From: Ligula intestinalis
Taxonomy: Eukaryota > Platyhelminthes > Cestoda > Diphyllobothriidea > Diphyllobothriidae
DNA length: 64,000 bases
NCBI GenBank assembly: GCA_036362985.1
Contig: JAYGXS010000004.1
Span: 36,765,654 to 36,829,653, forward strand
Direction: 5' to 3'
Part shown: positions 23,643-34,053 of the stretch, one piece after another
Layout of the letters: each line of letters starts with the position of its first letter
How positions within the stretch are numbered: the first letter of the stretch is position 1
Notes under the pieces: generated by a model
The model's database searches: none
Seen by the model: only the letters and a program-made list of their open reading frames with translations
What the model was told of the DNA's origin: nothing
Made by a program: the position numbers and the translations under genes

Positions 23643-25190
23643 GTCGACTCAGAGGACTGGCGACAAGAGCGAGCCTCCCCAACCAGAACCTGTTGAGAAA
23701 AACGTAAGAGAAGATAGTACTGAAAGCGCAGAATCAATTGGGCTGTTGACGAGACAGTTGCAAAAAAGGTGGCCGATGCCAAGCAAGACACATAGATAAC
23801 GGACGATAAAATGATGCAATTCCGGAGCAAAGATTAAGGGGTGGTGAGTTTTTTGAAGAATAGTCTCTTTAGGAAATGAGACGCCTGGAAAGGAGAGAAT
23901 AATGGTCGTTATCGAAGAAGGATGAGGTGCGCAAGCTGGCATGCTGATATAATCGATAATTTGCAGTGACCTTGATTGTCCTGCTATAATTTATTGTTTT
24001 GATCTATAGAAATGTAAATTATAGCGCGGAACGAGTAACCCCAACATTTTAAAGAAAAAGATAAGAGAGGCACGAGTAGCCAGTTTTGTCAGAGTCAAAG
24101 AGAAATCTAGACCGCAACTTCAGAATAAAATTTAAATGTTGTAAGTTCTGCACAATTTTTTCTTGATCATATGCTTGTTCATGACGCAGATACTCGGTGC
24201 TAAATGTTCAATTTTAAGTACCTTTCAAATAATAAAGGCGCAAGGTTATAACCCTGGCCGATGTTTTTTGCGCCGAGGGTCATTTCTAAACACACACGAA
24301 AACCTGATTCTAAGGCTCTCCTCTATATTTTAACTAAAATTTAAACAAAAAACAAAACGTTTCCTTCAAGTAAGCGAGTTCGGAAGTCCACCTGTGGCGA
24401 CATAACCATGGCACATCAGCAAAAGGGTTACAAGAAAGACGACAAGCAGGAGGCACAAATACCTATACCGCCACATAACATGCTAAGAAGTAACATTCAT
24501 ATGCAGGAGACTGCACCTTCACGATAAAATATCGGTAAAAACAATAAACACAAAAGAAAGGACTAGTTAATTTATTAGCGAATTAAAGGGTACCAAAAAG
24601 ATGTTTAAATCGCGCCCGGCGGACACCACAGCACTGATTTTTAGTGTAGGAGGATCACGCGAGATGTCTAATTTGAAAACAGTTTAGTTTTATTCAGCGA
24701 ATGCCTTACAAGATCACCATTGTCTTCAACAAACAACATTTAGACAGTTCAAACTTATTATTGATACCCTTTGCTCAGTATGCTTGACATGTCGAGCGTT
24801 TGAGTTATCAAGCCTTTCAGTCCCTAAACTAAACGCTTACCCGCAACCTGAAATTAAGCTGAACAACAAACCCAAGGAAAGGAGAATTGAAACTTTTAAC
24901 GTAAACGAAAGGGAGCCCGATATTAAACATAAACCAGATTCTTAGCCGATCTTCACCACTAAAGTTAATCCAAACCTAGTCAAAAACATAACATTTAACC
25001 TGACTCCTGTAGGTATCTAAGCCGTGAGTGTGCTCAGAACACTAAAATTATTGCGCCTGATTCCCTACAGGAAGAAGAGGGTTAAGACCAGCAGGAGTTG
25101 TTGATTGTGTACATGAACTCAATGGTGGTCTGAATCCCAGACGCGCGACAGACCCCAGGCCAATCACGCGCGCGCGTCTGTCTGTTCGTG
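23643..25190. other. Region upstream of cyclin-Y; AT-rich, no gene
   Basis: This lies 5' of the cyclin-Y start codon and should hold its 5' untranslated region and promoter. I find no convincing TATA box, repeats or coding motif. Short open stretches on the minus strand (23,627-23,942) lack family signatures. Confidence 0.4.
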
Positions 25191-25194
25191 TGCT

Positions 25195-25862
25195 GTGTGC
25201 TGGAAGGCGAATAACACAATCCGGGTGTTCAGCTTCCATAGAAACCACCAAATAGCGCATAAAAGTGACTGTATTAGAGCACTCCTTCAGAGGGTGAAGA
25301 AACACTACAGTGAACCTGAGGGGCGAGTGAAAGAACTGCAACATCTTCGGGACAACCTGGCCAGGAATGGATAACCGACCAGCTTTGTCGGCCAATACCT
25401 CCGTACACTCTGGCACCCTCTGCCATACATAGAAATGTCTAAAGCAACCGAAAGTATCACTGCAGAGCTCGGCGTGGATATCGCTCATCGTCCGACAGTT
25501 ATCATGCGTTCACAAGTCAGGCAAGTAAAAGACACACTGGATGGATGTGAGCAGTCTGGCGTCGTTTATCAGGTGCCAAATCACGACTGTTTTTGTTATT
25601 ATACAAGATAGACCGGGAAACAACTTATCTCCTGAGTGATGGAGCACAAACTGGCAGTACGGAAAGGCGTCTCACTGTCCCAGATCACTGCCCATACTCT
25701 CGAAGAAATCCATGAATTAGAATTCTCGGGCACAAGGATAATGGCATGGACCGCAAATAGGACGGGGCAAGAACTACTGGAGGCCTTAGTATCCGACTCC
25801 AACTCCATCAACAGGCATGTAGATATACCACCCTGTTATTTTGTCCTTAGTGCTCGTGACCA
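25195..25862 (+). pseudogene. Penelope-like element fragment with GIY-YIG domain (PLE-1)
   Basis: This is a single nearly continuous frame from about 25,200. It reads VFSFHRNHQIAHKS (the conserved 'SNHP..HKRS' block after the RT), KELQHLRDNLARNG, a stop, PTSFVGQYL and LPYIEMSKA. Next come LGVDIAHRPTVIMRS and VKDTLDGCEQSGVVYQVPNH. The nuclease core CYYTR, a stop, TGKQLISXVMEHK follows (GIY-YIG family, with the YIG Tyr-Ile-Gly worn to YYT). The end is ELLEALVSDSNSINRHVDIP. PLE proteins join a telomerase-like reverse transcriptase to this nuclease, which is thought to cut the target. It is truncated 5' and carries at least two stops, so it is inactive. No hammerhead-like motif was seen after it. 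Confidence 0.85.
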
Positions 25863-25904
25863 GAAATGACGGCCCATTTCCTGTCCAAGCACGCAGGCCG
25901 CCAC

Positions 25905-26352
25905 ATAAGACACGGCGCCAAGCCGTCATTGAAATCGATGTTCAAAACCCTCCTGCATTTGCTTATTCCCCCCTCACAAAATATGGCGCCTGGATCCATG
26001 TTTTGCTTTGGCAAATTTTGCCGGTGAATGCCTAGGGCGAAACACCCGTGTTCAGATCACACGCGTTCAAATAGAGGGGGGGTCTGGGGGTAGAGGGGCA
26101 GGGGAAGGGGTCGACTACGTGCATCAAGTGCAGTCTGAACAGGCTTGGTTAAGCCAAATTTTAGATGTAATTTTTTACTTGCTGTCTGACTACCTTCTCA
26201 AACGCCGGCAAAAGTTTCCAAAACAAGACATCGATCCAGGAGCCGTATAAAGGGAGGGGGATGTGGCAAATGCAGGAGGCTTGCGTGCGCGTAGGGTTTT
26301 TCTCAAGTGAACGGGGGAGCTTTGTATGGGTGTTCGACCATCGATTTCGATG
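25905..26352. repeat. Imperfect inverted repeat pair around a G-rich loop
   Basis: A plus-oriented unit (25,910-26,035) holds CGTCATTGAAATCGATGTTC, CCTCCTGCATTTGC, a C-run and GGATCCATGTTTTGCTTTGG. A minus-oriented unit (26,190-26,352) holds the same order with about 50 bp more in the middle. Both contain the ATCGAAATCGATG box also seen at 6,573 and 10,590. The units look like solo copies of a dispersed repeat. The origin is not known to me. Confidence 0.65.
26076..26110 (+). other. G-quadruplex-capable G-rich motif
   Basis: Five G-runs (7, 5, 4, 4 and 4 Gs) are separated by 2-4-nt loops, well above the usual G3+N1-7 rule. The motif lies between the two arms of the inverted repeat pair. No coding context is visible. 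Confidence 0.75.
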
Positions 26353-26359
26353 ATGGCTT

Positions 26360-27630
26360 GTAGACTACCCCGGCCGGCGCACGGAATACCACCCATGTAC
26401 GCAATCACGGCGCAGTGGAACCAAAGGCTACACTTTGGTCCCACTGGAACCGTGCTATCCTTTGGTTCTGGAACATTGCCATTAAAGTAATAATAAGGTA
26501 TATTTGTAAAGCACATCTTTGGCGCCTTCAAAAACCCCGGAAGGCAGGCAAAAACCTAACCCAAACCCCTTCTTTCGCAGTGACCATTGTATTTGTTTTG
26601 GTCTTTTGCCAGGTCAATAGTGTGCGAAATAAGGAGGTTGTTTTAAGTGAAAAAAACCTGACTTCTAGGGAAAAATTTTAGAAAAACATGAAATAAAATA
26701 GCTATACATTGTATGTGTTACGGTTTTATATTAAGAATACTTGGGGTCTGGAAAAACTGTCATGTCCTTTAACTGAGGTTTACTTAGCCGCGGTCAGTTT
26801 GAAGGCGAAAATGTCAGCTGAGGATATGGCATCTACTGTAACAACCCAAGAGACTGAATGATTGTTTAAGTACACCAAGTTCGTCACTTTTGGCGCGAAC
26901 CCAGGATGGAGATGTGGTGATCGAGTGTCAGTGAAGAAACCGGTGCCCTTTTCCCTCACAGCCGCTGACCCCCTTCCCGCCGCCGTCGTCGTCAATCGCA
27001 TCGCCGTCCCACACACTATGTCAGCACTCCTGTCTCGCCCCTGCAGTCGCACACAGCACTGTATTCCCCACCGGTAACTGATCAGACATAAGAGAACACA
27101 CTCCACTCCAGATGGGACATGTATCTGTGTAACGCCGTTCCTTATCACCATATTATTTTCTTACTCTATTGTATTCTTTATTACTAGTAGATTCCCCTGC
27201 ATATATTCACGTCTCCTTCTACTCCGGCCTTCATATTTGTGTGCTTGGGTGATGCTTATCAATCCAGCTCCGAGTTTCCGATGCCGAGCTATCCTCAGGT
27301 CTCTTATCCTTTAGGTGTGTGCCAACCGCGACATCCCCGGCCCGCTACACTACCGTATGCATGGGTCTGCTCGATACGGAGATTACAATCGTTGTCCAGT
27401 GGCACAAGTTTGCTAATTAGATGGGACGTTGCAGATGTCTGAGGTGGGTCGAGGCAGCTGCGAAGCACCATCGTCATTCAAGTGCATCGGCAGAAGACAT
27501 TTGGCCTTTCGTTTGTCGAATATCTAAGTGAGATTGAGATTTACATCATTAGTATTTATACTTCTGATACATTATAAGAGGAAATAATATGTATTTCAGT
27601 ATAGTTGAAGAGAAAATTATTTTCTTTTAT
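26360..27630. other. Unassigned sequence
   Basis: Open stretches at 26,415-26,681, 26,862-27,077 and 27,239-27,442 (plus) and 26,780-27,151 (minus) show no recognised domain and overlap one another on opposite strands. No well-supported splice pair was found. Possibly old repeat sequence. Confidence 0.3.
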
Positions 27631-27847
27631 CATATTTGTTATAAACATTTAGATATTAGTAGAGGAATATTGGAATAGATAAATTGTTCTTAGTTTTTGT
27701 TTTTTATTTTTATTTTTAAGGATTGGAAAAGGAGGCAAGGCACGATTTTGCTTGAGCTTTGATTTTATCAGCGTTGGAAACCGTCGACTGGAAAGCTTCC
27801 AGCATTTGCCAGTTTTATCCAAAATGTTCGGGATCTCTCCTGGACCG

Positions 27848-30800
27848 TTAGATCCCTTTTGGTCCGAATTGGACGTCAAAGAAATGGTTAGCAAAGTGTC
27901 CTATTTTGTTCAGAAATATATGCGTCATGTCATTTGAGAAGAACTGCTTGGTCTTTCTTCTAAATTCGGCTAAACTGTGGCTTTTGCGAATATCGTTGGG
28001 TAGGGCATTCCATATGATCGCATATCTTATGGTGTAGAAATTTGATCGCTGGGCCGTCCTAGCTTTAGCGTTATGAATTGTATGCTGGTTGTTTCTAGTG
28101 GGACGGGAACCGTTTTGATTTGTTAACATATTATTGCTAAGGATATTCTGATTATGTGTCACTTAAAATAGGAAAGTTAAACCATTTTGGAGTCGCCTTT
28201 GCCAGAGGGGTTTAAGACCATATCTATTGTACATTATTGAATAGGAGTCTCAGGCGTCATCGCGTTTACACAGAACTCTGGTAAACCTTCGCTGGATTTT
28301 TTCTAGTTTCTGTCTGTCATCTGATGACATGGTACCGAAAAATATTGAGCAGTAATCTAGAATAGGTAAAACGTACATTTTGTAAAGTTTAGTCTTAAGT
28401 GTTATTAATGTGAAATTTTTACTTATGAAGCCGCATAGTCGATTGGCTTTTGGTGCGATTTGTTTAACATGTGGGGATAAGTCAAGAGTATTAGAATAGC
28501 TAAGACCTAAATCTTTTAAAGATGTTAGCTCTTTTATTTCTTGACCACTAAACATTATGGGGGGAAGTTTTAGTGGTCCAAAAATCATGAGATGACATTT
28601 TGTTGGTGAAAACGGCATTTGCCACTGAACACTCCAGTCGTTTAGTTTTTGAAGGTCTAATTCAATTGTTCTATGCACACTACTTATCGAATGTTTGTTA
28701 TAGGCATATGCGAGTTTTAAGTCATCTGCATATAAAAATGTTTTAGCAGAGGTTGATATCGTGGATAACTCGTGAATGTAAATGAGAAATAAGAGGGGAC
28801 CTAGGATAGTGCCTTGAAAAACACCACTCCTTATATGAGCTGGTTCTGATACTGTATTTCGAAGTTGTACTACTTGAAATCGGTTTTGAAGATAGGATTT
28901 GAGGAAATCAAGGAGGGGGGGGCCGAATCCCGTGACTCACTAGCTTCACGATCAGTCTTTTATGGGGAACTTTGTCAAAGGCTTTTTTAGATCAAAGTAA
29001 ATTGTAGCTACCGTGTTCCCATCATCTCGATTTCTGGAGACGAATTCCAAGAAAGTGAGATGGCAGGACTGACATGACTTTTGAGGTAAAAAGGCATGTT
29101 GAGAGGGAGGTATGAGATTTACATTCGTCAGATGGTCTAACATTTGGTTATAAATTATTTTTTCTAAGATTTTTGCTAAAACCGATGTTCGGTGAACACC
29201 ACGATAATTTTGGGCATTGGATCGATTTCCGTTTTTGTAAATTGGGGTGATACATGATTTTTTCCAGATTTCTGGATAAGTACCATTTGACTGCAGTAAC
29301 GAAAAAGGTTAGACAGAAGTATTGGGGCATATGTCATATGTCTCAGTATGCAAGGAGGGATTCTATCCATTCCATATGATGTGGAATTGGACAGTTGGCG
29401 GATAGCTTTCTTCACAGTTTCTTCGTTAAACAATATCTCTTTTAATACTAGTGCCGTCATTTCTGTAGGTTGGGGGATTGGTTCTTCCTCGACTGAATAG
29501 TTGGTTGAGAAATACTCGTTGAAAAGATTTGCTATTTGGTTGTCATTTGTTATTACTATTCCTTGGTCATCAAGCATGATTTGGGGGCCTTGTTTTTGGT
29601 GATTATTTATTTGTTTCCTGAAGATTTGGGCTGTCCCTTCTGGGGACTTGATTGCCCGATGTTCTGCTGCTATCATCTTATTTGTTTCAATGTTCTGGGC
29701 TAACTCGTGAATCTCTGTAATGCGTCTGAGCGTAGATAGATAACTAATACATGGGTCGTGGAGTTGTTTTTTAAGTTTTTTTAGCCGTTTGGAAAGGAAG
29801 TTTGGGATAAGTGATTTCTTACATGGGGATCTCTCGTCAATTAGGGTATCTCGAATTAAATTAAGGGTGGCATATAACATGTTTACAGCTTCTAGAGGGG
29901 ATGCTGTTAGGAGGAAAGAGCTCCAATCCAATGACCTCATGTAGTTATTCATAGACTCAATGTCAAGATTTTTGGGGTTTATAGAAATGTAACTAGGATC
30001 AGGTCTTATTTTAATGCTAAGAGGGAGCACTGCTATTATTGTCTTATGATCACTATCAAAGGTTAAGCTGTCGTAGTGCGTATATAAGGGCCAGATATCA
30101 TTGGTGAGAATAACATCGAGTATATTGTTTCCCCTGGTTGGTTTGCTTATTATTTGCGTCCAGTTGTGAAACACAATTGATGATAATAATTCATCATGTC
30201 TGGATGGGGCTGATAGTTCTGTCCAGTTTATTTCTGGACGGTTTAAGTCTCCTGCAATTATCTTATATTCGGTTTGAATATTTGATAGAATATCTAGTAG
30301 ATTTGTAAGACCAGTGTCATCATTACTATATTCCGGAGGGGTGTACAAACATCCAATTAGAATGCTTTTAAGGGTCTTGGATGTTATTATAGCGCAGCAC
30401 GCTTCGCCATTGAACATCTCCTGAAGAACCTCAAAGCCACTCTGTTCGATGGTAGATCTAATGTAGATCATACAACCTCCTCCTCGTTTATTCGCACGGT
30501 CCTGTCTATAGAAGGTGTAGTTTGCTATAAAAAGTGAAGCATTGGAGGTTGATTCGTTTACCCATGTTTCTGTTAAAAAGACTATATCGGGATTGTGTGT
30601 GTCAATAAAAGTCCTAAGTCGTGGAACTTTGTTTACTATCGATCTAGCATTAATGAGAGCAACACTTATGGTGTCGGATACAAAAGCTGGAATCTGTTGC
30701 GAAAAAATGGATTTCTATTACTTGGTTGATTGTGTTGAGGGCTCATGTGCGGAAATTGTGTGATTGGTGGATAATATGGTGGTGTTGGACTATTTGTGGC

Positions 30801-30992
30801 GAATTGTGCATTATTGGGAAAAATTGGTGATGAGAGTGGTGGAATTCGATGGCATTGTGTAACTATCGGAGGGTATGGTGTTGTGCGAGGTGGGATTTGA
30901 TTGTGTGTGTTATATTGAAAGGGTTGGGTGTGCGGTGGTCGTCTTGTGTATGGGCTAGGATACATGGGTTGAGAGAAGGGGTTAGGTGTCAT
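27848..30992 (-). pseudogene. LINE ORF2: endonuclease and reverse transcriptase, frame-shifted
   Basis: It starts with a P/N/Q-rich stretch (30,992-30,700). The nuclease follows: ALINARSIVNKVPRL, IVFLTETWVNES, RANKRGGGCMIYIRST, AGDLNRPEINW, LDVILTND and FDSDHKTIIAVL (SDH catalytic box, near 30,065). The transcriptase has TSYGMDRIPPCILRH, NYRGVHRTSVLAKILEKIIY, HAFLPQKSCQSC, IYFDLKKAFDKVPHK (after frame correction), GVFQGTILGPLLFLIYIHEL and FLYADDLKLAYAY (YADD near 28,715). The C-terminal block is KMYVLPILDYCSIFFGTMSS, then KIQRRFTRVLCKR and RYAIIWNALPNDIR. Length, about 1,040 codons, is near normal for CR1/jockey ORF2. It has at least five frame breaks and one stop near 28,160. Confidence 0.87.
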
Positions 30993-31031
30993 TTTAGGGT
31001 GTGCATTTAAATACGGATATTCGTTTTGATA

Positions 31032-31826
31032 TTAAATTCTGTTTGGGACTGGTGGTCTATTCTGGGTTGTTCGAGGGAGATAATCTAACACAGGTTTACT
31101 ACTTTGGTTCGTTGAGTTAGGACTGGTATTGCTATTCATGGACATGTTTAGACGTGTGTTGTTATTTATCAGTGTATCTTGATTAGATTCAGGATAAGTG
31201 TTGGTCATGTCTAATGGGGTTGTACTATTTCGGGGTCTTTTTGTTTGAACCTTATTCTTTCCCTTAATTGCTTTGGCAGGTTTATTATTTGCTTTCGGTT
31301 TGTCATTATTATAATTAGAAGAAGTCGCTCTCAAGTCATCTAAGCTGATGCTACGTTGATAGTTTTCGTTTTCCTTCCCAGATGAGGAGGAACTCCTTAA
31401 TTGTTCCTCTGAGGTAGCATTTTGTGGAGTGTTTCCGTCCTCTACGACTATATGCGGCTGACTTTGTTTACGCCCTTTGTCTTTGTGAGAAACTTGTCTG
31501 CGCTGCATTGGGGTCAAGTCAGGGCCTATATATGCTTTAAAACTCCGGAAATTCCTATTTATTTCAGAGTTTTGCAGTAGCATTTGAACTTCGGCGTGGG
31601 AAGAACATGTAAGCAAAATCGGTTTGTTTTTACTTCGCGAATTTAGTCTTTTGATAGACACTATGCCTATACTTATCCTACATTGTTGAAAAACGTTTTG
31701 TATTGCTACCATTGGATTACTCGTTTGAGGAAAGTTGCGGAAGATTATATTACAGCTACGTTTTGATCTATCTGAAACTTCTGTTGATACTAAATGCACT
31801 ACAGACTCAATCTGAGGTAAATTCAT
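31032..31826 (-). CDS. LINE ORF1, nucleic-acid-binding protein
   Basis: An intact 264-codon ORF upstream of ORF2 on the same strand. It begins MNLPQIESVVHLVSTEVSDR. It then gives NIIFRNFPQTSNPMVAIQNV and an ISIGIVSIKRLNSRSKNKP block like the RRM-type domain of LINE ORF1 proteins ('RNIIIFGLPE'-style), with QMLLQNSEINRNFRSFKAYI. The C-terminal half is low-complexity, S/N/K-rich and basic, suiting RNA binding and particle formation. About 40 bp separate its stop from the proline-rich start of ORF2. It is unusual here in lacking lesions. The role is inferred from position and motif style. Confidence 0.7.
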   Translation of the reverse strand: MNLPQIESVVHLVSTEVSDRSKRSCNIIFRNFPQTSNPMVAIQNVFQQCRISIGIVSIKRLNSRSKNKPILLTCSSHAEVQMLLQNSEINRNFRSFKAYIGPDLTPMQRRQVSHKDKGRKQSQPHIVVEDGNTPQNATSEEQLRSSSSSGKENENYQRSISLDDLRATSSNYNNDKPKANNKPAKAIKGKNKVQTKRPRNSTTPLDMTNTYPESNQDTLINNNTRLNMSMNSNTSPNSTNQSSKPVLDYLPRTTQNRPPVPNRI

Positions 31827-32389
31827 GAGGTTGCTTTCAAATGAATTGGAGTCCAGAAGTGAATTAAGAATCTTAAATACAGGTTAATACTTTTCAATAA
31901 AGTTTGTTAAATTTAAGAGGGCTGACAGATCGATTTGATCCAAAACAACTTTCGCGTCAGTCATTGTTTCTAATAAAATTTTCAAGTAAAGGATGTTTGA
32001 ATGCTAAATATATGTCTAAGTAATGTGTTTTTGACAAATAAACTATAAACTGCTAGAAGTACAGCGTTCTATGAAACAGAGGACAATATCTGACCAAATC
32101 AACGAAGGAGTTTGGTAACAGATTTTGGCTAAGATAGTCAAATGTTACTTACTGATAATTTATTGAAGAAAACCAAAGACTTTGAGGCGTGAAAGGAAAA
32201 ATAAATCCTTTAAAAGGAGACATATTTCGATGCATTTAATATCACTTATTATCTTAAAACTTGTGTGTTTTACCAAAAACTGTCAAATCCAAAAAAGGGC
32301 AGTAAGTCAGGTCGGAAATAAACAGTCGTTATATAAGTGACAAAAGTGTGAGAAAATACAATGAAAAGACAAAATGAGGGACAAATAGG

Positions 32390-33365
32390 TAACATAGTAA
32401 TATTTTGTTGAGTGTCCTTTTGCGTGAATAACATCAGTAATTCGGGAGGACATAGATACATCTATGTTGTCAATTGTGGTTTGGTCTACATAATTACCAA
32501 GAATGAACACCAATTTATTTTCCATTGAAAAGTATGTCGGAGGCTTGTGCCAGTTTCACTTGATTAAGGCGAATATATTTTCAATTGGATTGATGTCGAG
32601 ACTATAGGGCGGGATGAAAATTGTTCGCAGGCCGCATGCAGAAAGGCTGGCTGAAAAGTAAATTATAGTCGTAAGGTAAATTATAATCATATCTCCTTCG
32701 ATCAGTGAGCAGGGGTGTTGTCTTGTAGTATAACAAGAATCATTCGACGCCTGTGAATGTCATCATAACCAAATACATCTTTGACAATGTTGACATAGGT
32801 GAAACTGTTAATGTTCTCTTTCTTCGACCGCCAGATTGGTCGCCAACTGAACTTGATCACCATCCACACCATGAGGCGTCGACAGCTCTTGAAGGTTGAT
32901 ATCGAAGCAGTCTGTTCTTTGGGAAAGTTCTTTCCACATGACCGTATGTGTCGACTTTGTGGACTTGTTTAAGAACAGTACTTCATCACAGAAGGAAATG
33001 CTTTTCCAAAATGAAATTCTGCGATTAATGTGTTCCTGTGTAAATAATAAATGTTCCTTTATGTGTCCTACCTAAAAATGGCTTAACCGTAGCCATCCGC
33101 TGATGGAGGCCAAATCCCGCATTCTTTTCCTAACCAGGGTCTGAGAGAACATTAACAAATTCTTTCTGTGAATAATGGTAATGGACCTACAATGATATAT
33201 TTTTAATGTTCGATGAATAAAATCGTCATCCTCTTTTGTTGTAGACCGTTTTCGTCCAGGATTCTTCCTTCTAGGCATTGTTTTATAATTAATAATTCGG
33301 GATACAGAGACATTGCTTGCATCAAACATACTAGCTAATGAATTACGCGACAGCGGACAAAATCA
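32390..33365 (-). pseudogene. Tc1/mariner-type transposase, decayed
   Basis: Minus-strand pieces appear in order. First is a helix-turn-helix start LSRNSLASMFDASNVSVSRI, then RKNPGRKRSTTKEDDDFIHR (linker) and the RKRMRDL block. Next come FCDEVLFLNKSTKSTHTVMW (first catalytic Asp, near 32,980) and NINSFTYVNIVKDVF. ILQDNTPAH (second Asp, near 32,717) is followed by SLDINPIENIFALIK (third acidic position, near 32,585) and ITDVIHAKGHSTKYY. This is the usual layout of a ~340-residue DDE transposase that cuts and pastes at TA sites. Stops and shifts are spread throughout. I could not find paired terminal inverted repeats. Confidence 0.83.
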
Positions 33366-33789
33366 GCTTCACATAAATGATGACCTGACATCCCAAAGGC
33401 ACAGCCTAACACCAAAAAAAGAACATATACCACGCCTTTCCGTTTCTATATCAAAATTACGCTGATGGTAATCACTGCGGTAAAACAACTGATCAATTTC
33501 GGACAACATTTTCCGGTTCTGGCAGAGATATGTTCAATACCCTTTTCACTAATTTTGGAGTTGCTCCATAGTATCATGCACATTATTAAAAAGTACGGTT
33601 CTGTCATGCGTAATAGCATAGGAAGTTCTTTCGAAATGAGACTACTCTCATTTCCGCGGAAATTAATGTACATTTCCCTAAATCAGCCTGAATAAAACGG
33701 TGATTTTCCTAAAGAAAAAGCTTTTGCAGAATTGAATGAACTCAGTTAATCAAAATAGTGTTTTGAAACATCGTTTCCCAGGTACAAAT

Positions 33790-34053
33790 TCGAAGATAGC
33801 GTGTGTAGCATAATTTAATGGCACAATAAATTTCGCGAGCGCTCATCAGCCGCTTCAACTCGCTGCATAAACAGAATAACGAATGATAAATTACAGAATT
33901 GAATTCGTACAGAAAAGTCGATCCAAAACATCAAAATTACTTGAGTTAGCCAAAGGGGAATCAATAAAGTAGGAATTCAAACATTGTGGGCAGCAAAAAT
34001 GCAATAAAAACGTCTGAGGCAAAAACATCGAAGGCAAAAAGGTGGGAAGGCCA
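33790..34053 (-). repeat. PLE-2 left inverted terminal repeat
   Basis: Reverse complement of 35,838-36,100 at roughly 85-90% identity by eye. The inner edge matches from AAAAAGGTGGGAAGG. The outer edge is at about 33,790 (CTTCGAA). It includes the hammerhead at 33,807-33,854 on the minus strand. Confidence 0.88.
33807..33854 (-). ncRNA. Hammerhead ribozyme in the left PLE repeat
   Basis: Minus-strand core CTGATGA (33,849-33,843), stem II GCGCTCGC and GAAA (33,834-33,831). Stem III is TTTATTG..CCATTAAA, then the U-H cleavage position and stem I AGCGG with ATGCT. The first stem I pair is a G-A mismatch here, so it may be weaker than the right copy. Such ribozymes process PLE transcripts. Confidence 0.72.

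Larger units (their letters stand above)
27640..31850 (-). mobile_element. Nearly full-length two-ORF LINE (CR1/jockey-like)
   Basis: On the minus strand this element keeps an ORF1 (31,826-31,032), a proline-rich leader and an ORF2 (about 30,992 to 27,848) with endonuclease, reverse transcriptase and a C-terminal tail. About 200 bp of 3' sequence follow. At ~4.2 kb it is the most complete retroelement in the window. ORF2 needs only a few frame corrections (near 30,690, 29,290, 29,200, 28,970, 28,250 and 28,180), so it is younger than most others here, though inactive. Confidence 0.85.

Noticed and set aside
25048..25488. 146-codon open stretch on minus
   Set aside because: It is the opposite-strand shadow of the PLE-1 protein, whose conserved blocks read clearly on plus.
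27752..27937. Plus-strand ORF resembling an exon (RRLESFQHLPVLSKMFGISP...)
   Set aside because: It lies over the end of the minus-strand LINE ORF2 and its 3' region. A vague likeness to 33,500-33,600 was too weak to support a gene.
28250..29330. Several separate small ORFs on minus
   Set aside because: They are frame-shifted pieces of one LINE ORF2, not separate genes.
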